Origin: Lichenibacterium dinghuense
GTDB lineage: Bacteria; Pseudomonadota; Alphaproteobacteria; Rhizobiales; Beijerinckiaceae
Assembly: GCF_021730615.1 (NCBI RefSeq)
Contig: NZ_JAJLMN010000001.1
Coordinates: forward strand, 5,733,501 to 5,797,500
DNA: 64,000 nt
Reading direction: 5' to 3'
A program made the translations under genes and the position numbers. The notes under the pieces are model-generated. The model was not told the DNA's origin, did not search any database, and saw nothing but the letters and a program-made list of their open reading frames with translations. Shown here in pieces: positions 1-9,240 of this stretch. The first letter of the stretch is position 1; every line of letters starts with the position of its first letter.

Positions 1-1
1 C

Positions 2-1159
2 AACATGCATTCCGACCTGACCAAGGTCAGGCAGATGCTGCTCAATCTCCTGGGTAACGCCGCCAAGTTCACCGAGGGCGGGACCATCACCCTGTCGGCC
101 GCGCGCGAGGTTGGGGAAGCGGGGCCTGTCGTGTGCCTCCGCGTGTCCGACACGGGCATCGGCATGACGCCGGAGCAGTTGGACAAGCTGTTCCAGCGCT
201 TCCAGCAGGCCGACAGCTCGACCACGCGGCGGTTCGGCGGCACGGGTCTCGGCCTCTCGCTGACCAAGGCCTTCGCCGACATGCTGAACGGCAGCGTGTC
301 GGTCGAGAGCACGGAAGGCAAGGGCACCAGCTTCACCCTCAGGCTGCCCTCGACCCACGTCGAGGCCGGGATGGACGATACCATCCTCCTTGCCGACGAG
401 GTGCGGGCGGGGGACGACGCCGGCGAGGACGCGAGCCTGGACCTCGTCCTGGTCATCGACGACGACCCGGACCAGCGCATCCTGATGACACGCTTCCTCA
501 AGCGGGAGGGCTTCCGGGTCCAGGTCGCCCCGGACGGTCGCAGGGGGCTCGAACTCGCGCGCTCGCTCCGCCCCCGCGCCATCCTGCTCGACGTGATGAT
601 GCCCGGCATCGACGGATGGTCGGTGCTGAGCATCCTTAAGGCGGACGCGGACGTGGCCGACATCCCGGTCGTGATGGTGACGTCGGTCGAGCAGCGCGGC
701 CTGGCCGCGGCGCTGGGCGCCACCGGCTACGTGCAGAAGCCGGTGCGCTGGGACCGCTTCAAGGCCATCATGGACCGCTTCCGCCCGCCCGAGGAGCGGG
801 TGCTCGTCATCGACGACGACGCCGACACGCGGGAGCGGCTGAGGGCGTTCCTGGAGAAGGACGGTTGGCGCGTCTCCGAGGCGGAGAACGGGCAGGACGG
901 CCTCGACAAGGTGGAGGCGGCCCGGCCCGGGGTGATCCTGCTCGACCTGACCATGCCGGTGATGGACGGGTTCACCTTCCTGCGGCACCTCCGGACCCGC
1001 GGCGACGGGAGCGAAATCCCGGTGGTGGTGCTCACGGCCCTGGACCTGACGCGCGAGGACCGGCGCCGGTTGGCCGGAGCCAACCAGATCCTGCACAAGG
1101 GCGACGTCAGCCTGCGGTCCATCGCGGAGCGCCTGCACCGCCTCGTCGCGCAGGGCTGA
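2..1159 (+). CDS. Hybrid sensor histidine kinase, C-terminal part (HATPase-REC-REC), 5' end outside window
   Basis: The frame is already open at the window edge, so the sensor and HisKA parts are missing. Counting from the Met at base 5, an HATPase_c domain fills residues 1-115: N-box (LLNLLGNAAKFT), G1 box DTGIGM at 49-54, F box FQRF, G2 box GGTGLGL near 78-84. Two receiver domains follow, about 147-260 (phosphoacceptor D196, in LLDVMMP; K245 in QKPVRWD) and 265-380 (D314, in LLDLTMP). The order HATPase-REC-REC and local sequence (DVMMP, DGW, KPVRWD) match the CHASE3 hybrid kinase at 29.6-32.6 kb, so the two are paralogues. It should autophosphorylate and pass phosphate to its own receivers; the output partner is not visible. 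Confidence 0.92.
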   Translation, partial: NMHSDLTKVRQMLLNLLGNAAKFTEGGTITLSAAREVGEAGPVVCLRVSDTGIGMTPEQLDKLFQRFQQADSSTTRRFGGTGLGLSLTKAFADMLNGSVSVESTEGKGTSFTLRLPSTHVEAGMDDTILLADEVRAGDDAGEDASLDLVLVIDDDPDQRILMTRFLKREGFRVQVAPDGRRGLELARSLRPRAILLDVMMPGIDGWSVLSILKADADVADIPVVMVTSVEQRGLAAALGATGYVQKPVRWDRFKAIMDRFRPPEERVLVIDDDADTRERLRAFLEKDGWRVSEAENGQDGLDKVEAARPGVILLDLTMPVMDGFTFLRHLRTRGDGSEIPVVVLTALDLTREDRRRLAGANQILHKGDVSLRSIAERLHRLVAQG

Positions 1160-1211
1160 ACCGCACGCACGTCCGGCGCAGCCCGTACGCCGGGCTGCGC
1201 CAGATCGGCCG

Positions 1212-1430
1212 TCAGGCCACCATGGGACCGCCCGGCACGTTCGGGACATTGGGCTCGTTCCCGGGCACGCCGGGCATCCCGACGCCGGGGTCGATCACGT
1301 CGGGCTGGGTCACCGGATCCTCGACCGGCGTCGGCACGTCAGGCACCTCGGGCGGGTTCGGCGAGGTGCCCGGCATCGGGAAGGGCTCTGCCGGCTCGGG
1401 GCCGGTCGGGGTCGGTCCTGGCATGCTCAT
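1212..1430 (-). CDS. Small proline/glycine-rich hypothetical protein
   Basis: A 72-residue frame starting MSMPGPTPTGPEP, made almost entirely of Pro, Gly, Val, Asp and Glu in loose PxxP spacing, ending PNVPNVPGGPMVA. There is no signal peptide, membrane segment or recognisable domain. It lies between two better-supported genes with normal spacing and is the only plausible frame there. The composition points to a disordered peptide; function unknown. A high-GC sequence can give such a frame by chance, so confidence is moderate. Confidence 0.45.
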   Translation of the reverse strand: MSMPGPTPTGPEPAEPFPMPGTSPNPPEVPDVPTPVEDPVTQPDVIDPGVGMPGVPGNEPNVPNVPGGPMVA

Positions 1431-1572
1431 CGTCGCGTCTCCCCCTCACATCGCGGATGGTCGCGCCGATGTAACGGTCGAACAACCCGATGGGTGCCGA
1501 CCCCACGCCTTCCGCATGGCGCAGGCCGGCCCGACGCTCGCGACGGGTGAACCTCGCCCGTCCGATGCCGCC

Positions 1573-2730
1573 TCAGATCTCGACCGCGGGCGGCGGCCCC
1601 GGCGGTGCGCTCTCCGGCACGGGCGCGTGCGGCTCGACGACCGGCTGCGTCGGCAGCTCGCCACCGACCCTGCCACGGACGAGGTCGTGGATGAACCCGA
1701 GCTTGGCGATGATCGCGGGGTTCAGCACGAAGGGGTAGAGGTCGCCGAGGCCCATGGACCGGTTCAGGCTGTTGAAGGCGAAGGTGAGCGGCAGCCACGC
1801 CTCGACCAGCGGCGCGATGCTGTCGGCCTGCTCGGGGCGGAAGTTCACCCTCGCCGCCAGCGCGTCGCCCTGGGCGACGTCGCGTGGGTGGATCGTCACC
1901 CCGAACGCCCCGGCCGTGTCGAGCGTGTCCACGATGTGGAGGTAGTGGGCGAAGGTCTCCGCGAAGTCCTCCCACGGGTGCGTGGTGGCGTAGGCGCTGA
2001 CGAAGCGCTCGCGCCAGCCCGCGGGTGGCCCCTCGCGGTAGTGCCGCTTCAGCGCGTCCTTGTAGCTCGCGCGCTCGTCGCCAAAGATCGCCCGGCACGG
2101 CCCCAGGGCCGGGGTACCCCGCACCAGGCGGTCCCAATAGTAGTGCGCGACCTCGTGCCGGAAGTGACCGAGCAGGGTGCGGTACGGCTCCCGCAGCGCC
2201 TTGCGCCGCCGCTCGCGCTCAGCGTCGTCGGCCTCGGCGAGAGCGATGGTGATCCGGCCCTTGCTGTGGCCGGTCATCACCTTGGGCCCGGTCGCTGGAT
2301 CCGACCTGAACTCGAAGACGAGGCCCCGCTCGGGATCCTCCTCGCGCGACACGATGGGCAGCCCCAGCTCGACCAGCGTGTAGAACAGCCTGTGCTTGGC
2401 GGCCTCCATCAAGCGCCACAGGTCGAGGTTGCCCGGCTTCGACAGGTTGGGGATGGTGTTGTTGTGGCGGCACGCGAGGCAAAGGCCGTCGCCCTCGCCC
2501 GGCGCGAGCAGCCAGTTGCAGGCATCGTGCCGCGCGTTGGCGCAGAGGACGAAGGTGCGCGCGGCGTCGCCCGCCACCTGCCAAGCCTGCGCCGCTCCCG
2601 CCCCGACCGGCACGATGGCATGCAGGTCCCGGTCCTCGGGAACGTAGCCCAACCGGCTGCCACAGCCCTCGCAGCGCGTGTTCTCGAAGTGGAGCGTCTG
2701 GCCGCAAACCTGACAATCGAAGAGTTTCAT
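1573..2730 (-). CDS. Zinc-ribbon putative metallopeptidase (Peptidase_Mx/DUF2248-like)
   Basis: A 385-residue protein. The N-terminus carries a zinc ribbon (Cys6, Cys9, Cys20, Cys23), and a second Cys cluster (Cys63, Cys71, Cys84, Cys87) follows. The motif HEVAH at 192-196, within HFRHEVAHYYWD, is a canonical HExxH zinc-metallopeptidase site; a conserved FAETFAHYLHIVDTL stretch further on is typical of the bacterial putative zinc-binding metallopeptidase family. No signal peptide or membrane segment, so it is probably cytoplasmic. The tail after about residue 360 is proline-rich and low complexity. Substrate is unknown. The gene is monocistronic; ATG at 2730 is the first Met before the ribbon. 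Confidence 0.85.
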   Translation of the reverse strand: MKLFDCQVCGQTLHFENTRCEGCGSRLGYVPEDRDLHAIVPVGAGAAQAWQVAGDAARTFVLCANARHDACNWLLAPGEGDGLCLACRHNNTIPNLSKPGNLDLWRLMEAAKHRLFYTLVELGLPIVSREEDPERGLVFEFRSDPATGPKVMTGHSKGRITIALAEADDAERERRRKALREPYRTLLGHFRHEVAHYYWDRLVRGTPALGPCRAIFGDERASYKDALKRHYREGPPAGWRERFVSAYATTHPWEDFAETFAHYLHIVDTLDTAGAFGVTIHPRDVAQGDALAARVNFRPEQADSIAPLVEAWLPLTFAFNSLNRSMGLGDLYPFVLNPAIIAKLGFIHDLVRGRVGGELPTQPVVEPHAPVPESAPPGPPPAVEI

Positions 2731-3326
2731 GGTGGGCGGAAATCCGGGATCGGCCCCTCACGCCGAGCAAGACGCGTTCCCGTCCGGGCACGGGCATGGA
2801 CGCAGGGCGACGGCCCCTCCCCCGGCGGTCCCGGACCCCGGAAACAAAGAGGCCGCCTGCCTCGCGGCAAGCGGCCCAAGTCTAGGGAGGAAACGCCCAA
2901 TGAAGGGCATGCGCCCGAAGGCGCAACGACAAGCTATGCTGCACCGCAGCAGGGCGCCACCCGGTCGCGTGCATGGCTCCATCCCACCCACGCGCATCCC
3001 GGCGTCGGCCCAGTCGGCCCGGCAGGCGGCTGTCCTACCGGTCGGTCCGAGCACACCTGATGCGGCTTCGTCCATCGTAGCCCGAGCAGGCCATCGCGAG
3101 GTCGGCCTTGCGGGTCAGCGACCACGCGGGCCTGCAGCGGGCACCCTCGGCCGTGACGGTCGGTCCCGGATCCCGTGCGGCCTGGACGATCTCGCCGAAA
3201 CACGCGGGTGGCGGCCCAGGCGTACGCCTTGACGCAAGTACCTCCGACACTCGTCCAACGGCCCCGCGTCGGAGTTACCCCCGGCTTCCCGGGCGTCCTC
3301 GCGCCCCGTGGCCAGGAGCGTGATCC
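2731..3326. other. Gene-free interval with one hairpin
   Basis: About 600 bases between the divergent metallopeptidase and LOV-kinase genes. At 2851-2875 there is an imperfect hairpin (arms about 11 bases with one mismatch, loop TCGC). A short frame from 2900 has a purine-rich GGGAGG nine bases upstream but codes for a peptide with no domain features, so I do not call it. The interval probably carries promoters for both flanking genes; no clear -35/-10 pair was seen. Confidence 0.5.
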
Positions 3327-5909
3327 TTGACGACGGCACATGACGACGCGACGCGGACACCGGCCGGGGATGCCGACCCGGGGAGGATCAGGGCCGCGCT
3401 GGCGGGCGCCGGACCGGGCACGGACCCGTTCGCCGTCGCGGTCCGGGCCACAAACATGCCCATCGCCATCTCCGACCCGCGGCAGCCCGACAACCCCGTC
3501 GTCTTCGTCAACGACGCCTTCTGCGCCATGTCCGGCTATGAGGCCGCCGAGATCCTCGGGCGGAACTGCCGCTTCCTGCAGGGCGCCGACACGGACCCCG
3601 AGACCGTGCGCCGCGTGAGGCTCGCGCTCGCCGCCGGCGAGCCCGTCGAGGCCGACCTGAGGAACTACCGCAAGGACGGGCAGGCGTTCTGGAACCGGCT
3701 CATGGTCGAGCCCGTGCGGGATGCGGAGGGCAAGGTCTCGTTCTTCGTCGCGAGCCAGGTCGACGTCACCCTCGAACGAGCCCGCATGGCCGGGCTGGAG
3801 AACCGCAACGCCGACCTGGTCGGCGAACTCGGTCGCCAGCTCGCGGCCCTGAAGGACAGCGAAAGCCGGCTCAGGCTTGCCACCGAGGCCGGTCGCCTGG
3901 GCATCTGGGAACTCGACCTGCGCGACCGCGCGCTGACGACCTCGGCGTCCGTCAGGACAATGTTCGGACACGACCCGGAGGCGGACTTCCACTACGGCCA
4001 CCTCACCGCGGCCATCCACCCCGACGACGTGGGGCGCATGGAGTCCGCGGTCGCGGCCAGCGTCGCCTCGGGGTCCGACTACGACATCGAGTACCGCGTC
4101 AGGGGGGCCCGGGGACGGCCCGCATGGGTCCAGGTCCGCGGCCAGGTGTTGCGCGGGGAGGACGGCTCTCCCGTGCGGCTGACCGGGACCGTGATCGACG
4201 TGACGGAGCGCAAGGCGGCCGAGCTGCGCAACGAGGTCCTGGTCACGCTCGACGACACGTTCCGGACCCTGGACGAGCCATCCGACCTCGCCTTTGCGGC
4301 CGCCGAGATGCTGGGGCGCACCTTGGGCGTCAGCCGCGCCGGCTACGGAACCATCGACAGCGCCGCCGAGACGATCACCATCGAGCGGGACTGGAACGCA
4401 CCGGGCATCCGCACCATCGCCGGCACGCTGCGGTTCCGGGACTACGGAACCTACATCGACGACCTCAAGCGGGGCGAGACCGTGGTCTGCGCCGACGCCT
4501 ACCTGGACCCGCGAACGGCGCCGCGGGCGGACGCCCTGAAGGCGATCAGCGCACAGTCGTTCATCAACATGCCGGTGACCGAGGGGTCCGGCTTCGTCGC
4601 CCTCCTCTACCTCAACCACGAGCACGCGCGCACGTGGGCTCCCGAGGACCTTTCCTTGGTGCGCGAGGTCGCCCAGCGGACGCGCATGGCGGTCCAGCGC
4701 CGCCAGGCGGAGAAGGATCTCCGTGACTTCGCCGGCACGCTGGAGGCGCAGGTGGCCGCGCGCACGCGGGAGCTGATGGAGACGGAGGCGGCCCTCCGGC
4801 ACTCGCAGAAGTTGGAGACCGTGGGCCAGCTCACCGGCGGCGTTGCCCACGACTTCAACAATCTCCTCACGGTGCTCCGGTCGTCCGTCGACCTGCTGAG
4901 GCGTCCCAACCTCGCCGAGGAGCGTCGGCGCCGCTACCTCGACGCCATCTCGGACACGGTCGACCGCGCCGCCAAGCTGACCAGCCAGCTCCTGTCCTTC
5001 GCCCGGCGGCAGGCGCTCAAGCCGGAGACCTTCGACGCCAAGGACCGCGTCCGATCCATCGCCGACATGCTGGACAGCGTCACCGGCGCCCGCGTGCGCA
5101 TTGTCGTCGACGTCGCCGACGAGCCCTGCCACGTCCGCGCCGACGCCAGCCAGTTCGAGACCGCGTTGGTCAACATGGCGGTGAACGCGCGCGACGCCAT
5201 GGACGGCGAGGGCACCCTCACGTTGCGCGTCCACGACGGCGGCCCGCTCCCGCCCATCCGCGGGCACGGGGGCAGCGAGGGCGCCTTCGTGGCCGTGTCG
5301 CTGACCGACACGGGCGCGGGCATCGCGCCCGAACGCCTGCCGCACATCTTCGAGCCGTTCTTCACCACCAAGGGCGTCGGCAAGGGCACCGGCCTCGGGC
5401 TCAGCCAGGCGTTCGGCTTCGCCAAGCAGTCGGGGGGCGACATCGACGTCGCGAGCACGCCGGGACGGGGCACCACCTTCACGCTCTACCTGCCCCATGT
5501 GGTCCCGGACGAGGCGGGAACGGGCTCGGCCAGGCACAAGGCCGTGCCCGCCGGCGGTGGCCGTCGCGTGCTCGTTGTGGAGGACAACGTCGACATCGGG
5601 CGTTTCGCGACGCAGATCCTGGATGACATCGGCTACCAGAGCGACTGGGCCGCCAACGCCGACGAGGCGCTGGCACGCCTATCCGCGTCACCGTTCGACG
5701 TCGTGTTCTCGGACGTGGTCATGCCGGGGATGAACGGGGTCGACCTCGCCCGGGAGATCCGCCGCCGCCACCCCGACCTGCCCGTGGTGCTGACCTCGGG
5801 TTACAGCCACGTCCTGGCCGAGGAGGGCCCGCACGGCTTCGACCTGCTGCACAAGCCGTACTCGGCCGAGCAGCTCTCGGCGGCCCTGCGCCGTGCCACG
5901 GCATCCTGA
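3327..5909 (+). CDS. LOV-domain hybrid histidine kinase (LOV-PAS-GAF-HisKA-HATPase-REC)
   Basis: An 860-residue blue-light sensor candidate. Residues 35-150 are a PAS/LOV domain with the flavin-adduct signature GRNCRFLQG; Cys81 is the expected photoactive cysteine, followed by conserved RNYRKDG and FWNRL. A second PAS (about 185-295), a GAF domain (about 310-460) and a coiled coil lead into a HisKA with VAHDFNNLL (His508), HATPase_c (DTGAGI, GKGTGLGLS) and a C-terminal receiver with Asp796 in FSDVVMPGM. The TTG start is chosen because AGGAG at 3314-3318 lies eight bases upstream and no nearby ATG is in frame. Likely a soluble kinase. The output target is unknown; the HWE kinase/receiver pair just downstream on the other strand is a possible partner. 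Confidence 0.93.
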   Translation: MTTAHDDATRTPAGDADPGRIRAALAGAGPGTDPFAVAVRATNMPIAISDPRQPDNPVVFVNDAFCAMSGYEAAEILGRNCRFLQGADTDPETVRRVRLALAAGEPVEADLRNYRKDGQAFWNRLMVEPVRDAEGKVSFFVASQVDVTLERARMAGLENRNADLVGELGRQLAALKDSESRLRLATEAGRLGIWELDLRDRALTTSASVRTMFGHDPEADFHYGHLTAAIHPDDVGRMESAVAASVASGSDYDIEYRVRGARGRPAWVQVRGQVLRGEDGSPVRLTGTVIDVTERKAAELRNEVLVTLDDTFRTLDEPSDLAFAAAEMLGRTLGVSRAGYGTIDSAAETITIERDWNAPGIRTIAGTLRFRDYGTYIDDLKRGETVVCADAYLDPRTAPRADALKAISAQSFINMPVTEGSGFVALLYLNHEHARTWAPEDLSLVREVAQRTRMAVQRRQAEKDLRDFAGTLEAQVAARTRELMETEAALRHSQKLETVGQLTGGVAHDFNNLLTVLRSSVDLLRRPNLAEERRRRYLDAISDTVDRAAKLTSQLLSFARRQALKPETFDAKDRVRSIADMLDSVTGARVRIVVDVADEPCHVRADASQFETALVNMAVNARDAMDGEGTLTLRVHDGGPLPPIRGHGGSEGAFVAVSLTDTGAGIAPERLPHIFEPFFTTKGVGKGTGLGLSQAFGFAKQSGGDIDVASTPGRGTTFTLYLPHVVPDEAGTGSARHKAVPAGGGRRVLVVEDNVDIGRFATQILDDIGYQSDWAANADEALARLSASPFDVVFSDVVMPGMNGVDLAREIRRRHPDLPVVLTSGYSHVLAEEGPHGFDLLHKPYSAEQLSAALRRATAS

Positions 5910-5957
5910 ACCTGGACCGGGGCGGCGCGACCGTTCGGCGGTGTCCTGGCTGCGGCG

Positions 5958-6332
5958 TCAGGACACCATGCGACGCATTGCGTCGGCGACCCGCGACCGG
6001 TCGTACGGCTTGCCGAAGAACACCCCGCTCACGGGCAGCTCGCGCGACTGCGGACGGCGCCGGCCCGAGGTGACGATGATCCCCACGGGTGGCCAGCGGT
6101 CCCGGATGACGTGCGCCAGCCTCAGGCCATCCGCGCCATCCGCGAGGTCGATGTCGGTGAACACGAGACGGATGTCGTCGCGGGTTTCCAGGAGCCGCAC
6201 GGCATCGTCCGCCCCGCGCGCCTCCAAGGCCTCGAACCCGGCCTCCTCGACGAGGTCCACCGCCATGAGGCGGAGGATGGGCTGGTCCTCGATGACGAGC
6301 ACCACGGGCCTCGCCTTCCACGCTTCGCCCAT
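5958..6332 (-). CDS. Single-domain response regulator (stand-alone receiver)
   Basis: A 124-residue receiver: acidic pocket VIEDQP near residue 15, phosphoacceptor Asp60 in LVFTDIDL, Thr89 region IIVTSGRR, and Lys108 in FFGKPY. There is no output domain. The start is ATG at 6332, preceded by GAGGGA about seven bases away. It begins 11 bases after the stop of the HWE kinase and is surely co-transcribed with it. Single receivers next to HWE kinases in this group are usually phosphotransfer or feedback partners; that role is inferred here. Confidence 0.88.
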   Translation of the reverse strand: MGEAWKARPVVLVIEDQPILRLMAVDLVEEAGFEALEARGADDAVRLLETRDDIRLVFTDIDLADGADGLRLAHVIRDRWPPVGIIVTSGRRRPQSRELPVSGVFFGKPYDRSRVADAMRRMVS

Positions 6333-6342
6333 GCCCGGTCCC

Positions 6343-8850
6343 TCACGCGCCCTGCAACCGTGCCAGGGGCGCGCGCATGGTGGCCTCGAACCCCGACCGG
6401 GGATAACGCAGGTCGACGTCCCCGGCTCCCGCCAGACCCAGGCGGATGAGCCGTGAGCCGAAGCCCGTGCGCCCGGGTTGCGCCGGGGTGACAGGGGGCG
6501 GCCCGCCCCGCTCCGCCCAGTCCAGCACGACGGAACGGTCCTCGCCCTCCCCCTCCAGGCGCCAAGCGACCGCGACGCTCCCCGTGGGAGTGGACAGCCC
6601 CCCGTACTTGGCGGCGTTGGTGGCCAGCTCGTGCAGCAGCAGCGAGATCGAGAGCGTCGCACGGGGCCCCAGGTCGAGGTCCGGTCCGGATGCGGTGACC
6701 CGGTCGCCGTGGCCGGTCGCATGGACGACGGCGGCGACCACGCCCGCGAACGGGGCGCCCGTCCAGGTCTTCTGCAGGAGCACGTCGTGTGCGGCCGACA
6801 GCGCGTGGACGCGCTGCTCGAACGCCTTCACCGGCGCCCTGTCCGGCACGCCCCGCAGGGTCTGCGTCGCGATGGACTGCACCATCGCCAGGGTGTTCTT
6901 CAGCCGGTGGGCGATCTCCTCGTTGAGGAGGCGCTGGTCCTCCTCGGCCCGTACGCGGGCCACGCCCGCCTCCAACCGGTCGGCGACGTTGCGGAGGAAG
7001 ATGAGCGTCTCCGGCGTCCAGGCGTGGGGCTTGTCGTCCTGGACGATGAACACCGCGACCGTGCGCCCTCGGTCCCGGACCGGGACGTTGACCAGGGCGC
7101 CGATGCCGAGGTCGAGCATGGGGTCGGGGTCGTCCCGGGTGCGTGCATCGGTGCGCACGTCGTGGATCACCAACGGTTCCCCCCGCCGCAGGTGCCCGCG
7201 GATGTCGCCGAAGTCCGCGAAACGGTGGCGCCCGGCGATGCTGGTCACCCCGGGCGCGTTCCAGCCGGGCTCGATGTCGACGTGCGTGATGTCGGGGTCG
7301 ACGCGCCCGAACCCGACGCGGGTGGCCCCCAACGTCCTGCCCACGATCTCCGAGGCCGCGCGGATCATCTCGGGGACGGTCGTGATCTCGCTGAGGCGGT
7401 CGCCGAGGGCGAGCTGGGCGGTCCGCCGGGCCTCGGCGTGGATACGGTCGGTGACTTCGAGGAACAACGCCGCGAAGCGCCCGGAGCCTACGGAGAACGC
7501 CCGGCCCTCATACCATCGGTCGAGGGTCCCGACCTTGCGCAGGAACGCCACCGGCTCGCCCGTCTCGACGACGCGGACGAACTCGTCAACCCACTCGTCC
7601 TCGATGCCCGGGAACACCTCGCGGACCGTACGGCCCTTGGCGCAACGGGCGTCGACGCCCACGAGGTTGCCCCAGGCCTGGTTGACCTCGACGTACCTCC
7701 AGTCCGTGGCATGGCCCGCATCGTCACGCACGACCTCGCCGACGACGAACCCCTCGCTGAGACGCTCGAACAGGCTGCGCCAATAGGCCCCCGTCTCGGC
7801 CAGCGCCTCCTCGCCGTCGAGCCTCTCGTGGACGCTGGTCACCATCCGGGCGAGCGTCTCGAAGAACGCCACCGTCTCGGCGTTGAACGCAGCACCCTTC
7901 GCCGAGGCGAATGCGAGCACTCCGTTCAGTCCGTTGCGGCTGACCAGGGGAAAGCCCGCGTAGGCATTCAGCCCGAGGTCCCGCAGGACGGCATGGTGCG
8001 GGTCCGCCGCGTCCTGCAGGCCGGAGAGGAGGATCGGGCGGCGGGTCTCGGCGACGAGACCGCAGGGTGGCGCACCAAACGGCAGGCGAGCGTACCGCGA
8101 CCGCGTCTCGGTCGATGCGCCGACAGCGTGGCTGAGGCGCAGATGTCGTCCATCGGGCCCCACGTCGTAGAGATGGGCCCAGTCGAACCCGAGCACGTCG
8201 GCAGCGTCGAGGAGGATGGGGACCAAAGCCGCCGCAGGGTCCGTCGCGACGAGCAGCGCGGCCGATGCTTGCGCGAGAACGTCGAGCCTCCGCGCACGGC
8301 GGAGTTCGTCACCCTGTTTGTCGATCAGACGGTCACGCTCGGAGACCGCGCGCCGCAGCTCCAACTGGTCTACCACCTGCGCCGCCAGGATGCGCAGGTC
8401 CTCGGCTTGCTCGGGGGTGAGGCCGCCGGGACGGGGTACGGTGTCGATGACGCAGAGGGAGCCGAGCACCTGACCGTCCGGCATGCGCAGCGGCGCGCCC
8501 GCGTAGAAGCGGATGAAAGGGTCCCCGGTGACGAGCGGGTTCCCCGCAGTGCGTGGGTCAACGGCGAGGTCCGGGATGACGAGGAGGTCGGGTTCGGCCA
8601 GGGCGAACTTGCAGACCGAACGGTCGAGGTCGGTCTCGCAGTGCGGGAAGTCGACGCGCGCCTTGAACCATTGCCGGTCCGCGGCGACGAAGCTGACGAG
8701 GCCGACCGGCGTCTGGCAGAGCCGGGTGGCGAGGCGCACGATGCCGTCGAAGGCCGGGTCGGGCGGGGTGTCGAGGATGCCGAGGTCATCGAGGGCGGCG
8801 AGCCGCGGCCCTGGATCCAGGGGATCGTCCGGCGTGGTGTGGATGTTCAC
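6343..8850 (-). CDS. GAF-GAF-PAS-GAF HWE-family sensor histidine kinase
   Basis: An 835-residue soluble kinase. The first GAF (about 10-165) is of the type that starts with LAALDDLGILDTPPDPAFD and contains DRSVCKFAL; a second GAF spans about 190-340, a PAS about 350-460, and a third GAF about 480-620. The HWE dimerisation motif EEIAHRLKNTLAMVQSI puts the phosphorylated histidine at about residue 648; a short HWE-type ATPase follows (LHELATNAAKYGGL, FGSRLI). The start is GTG at 8850 because GGAGG sits five bases before it; the longer upstream extension is low-complexity Arg/Ala. The pair with the downstream receiver forms a two-component module. The input signal is unknown. Confidence 0.92.
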   Translation of the reverse strand: MNIHTTPDDPLDPGPRLAALDDLGILDTPPDPAFDGIVRLATRLCQTPVGLVSFVAADRQWFKARVDFPHCETDLDRSVCKFALAEPDLLVIPDLAVDPRTAGNPLVTGDPFIRFYAGAPLRMPDGQVLGSLCVIDTVPRPGGLTPEQAEDLRILAAQVVDQLELRRAVSERDRLIDKQGDELRRARRLDVLAQASAALLVATDPAAALVPILLDAADVLGFDWAHLYDVGPDGRHLRLSHAVGASTETRSRYARLPFGAPPCGLVAETRRPILLSGLQDAADPHHAVLRDLGLNAYAGFPLVSRNGLNGVLAFASAKGAAFNAETVAFFETLARMVTSVHERLDGEEALAETGAYWRSLFERLSEGFVVGEVVRDDAGHATDWRYVEVNQAWGNLVGVDARCAKGRTVREVFPGIEDEWVDEFVRVVETGEPVAFLRKVGTLDRWYEGRAFSVGSGRFAALFLEVTDRIHAEARRTAQLALGDRLSEITTVPEMIRAASEIVGRTLGATRVGFGRVDPDITHVDIEPGWNAPGVTSIAGRHRFADFGDIRGHLRRGEPLVIHDVRTDARTRDDPDPMLDLGIGALVNVPVRDRGRTVAVFIVQDDKPHAWTPETLIFLRNVADRLEAGVARVRAEEDQRLLNEEIAHRLKNTLAMVQSIATQTLRGVPDRAPVKAFEQRVHALSAAHDVLLQKTWTGAPFAGVVAAVVHATGHGDRVTASGPDLDLGPRATLSISLLLHELATNAAKYGGLSTPTGSVAVAWRLEGEGEDRSVVLDWAERGGPPPVTPAQPGRTGFGSRLIRLGLAGAGDVDLRYPRSGFEATMRAPLARLQGA

Positions 8851-9240
8851 GCCGCCCTCCGCGAAGCCGTGCCTTCCATCGTTCCCTGGTGCCGCGCACG
8901 ATGCCGCTGCCGTCACAGCGGGACGGCCCCGCTCGCGACGTCGATGCGCCGGCACGCTATCCTTTGTTCATTTCGAAGTCGAGGTGGCCCCCTGTCGTGC
9001 CCCCCTTCCGCAGTCCCCGCGAGGTTGGCAGGGTTCCGTCGAGGTGCACGTACGTCGACTGACCTGCGCGCCACGGCGACGAACCAGGACATCCACGGTC
9101 CCGGACACGGCGTGCGGGGGCGAGGACGCTTGGGCGAGGCCGAGCAGGGGACCCGCGGGGCAGCCGGAGGCGAACGCCCGGACGAGTGAACCAACGCTTT
9201 CGTAGGACATCCGAGGTGGGTGGGCTCCTCTCCCTTCGAT
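8851..9240. other. Gene-free interval upstream of the HWE kinase
   Basis: About 390 bases with only overlapping GC-rich frames of no recognisable content. It must contain the HWE kinase promoter (reading left). No hairpin or repeat of note was seen. Confidence 0.45.

Noticed and set aside
865-3060. A 731-codon open frame on the plus strand
   Set aside because: It runs antisense or out of frame to well-supported genes, with Arg/Pro/Gly-rich composition; a GC-rich shadow.
2900-3232. Short ORF with GGGAGG upstream
   Set aside because: Product has no domain or regular structure and overlaps the hairpin region; the ribosome-like site alone is not enough.
8968-9210. Minus-strand frame of about 80 codons upstream of the HWE kinase
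   Set aside because: Low complexity, no start signal, no recognisable segment.
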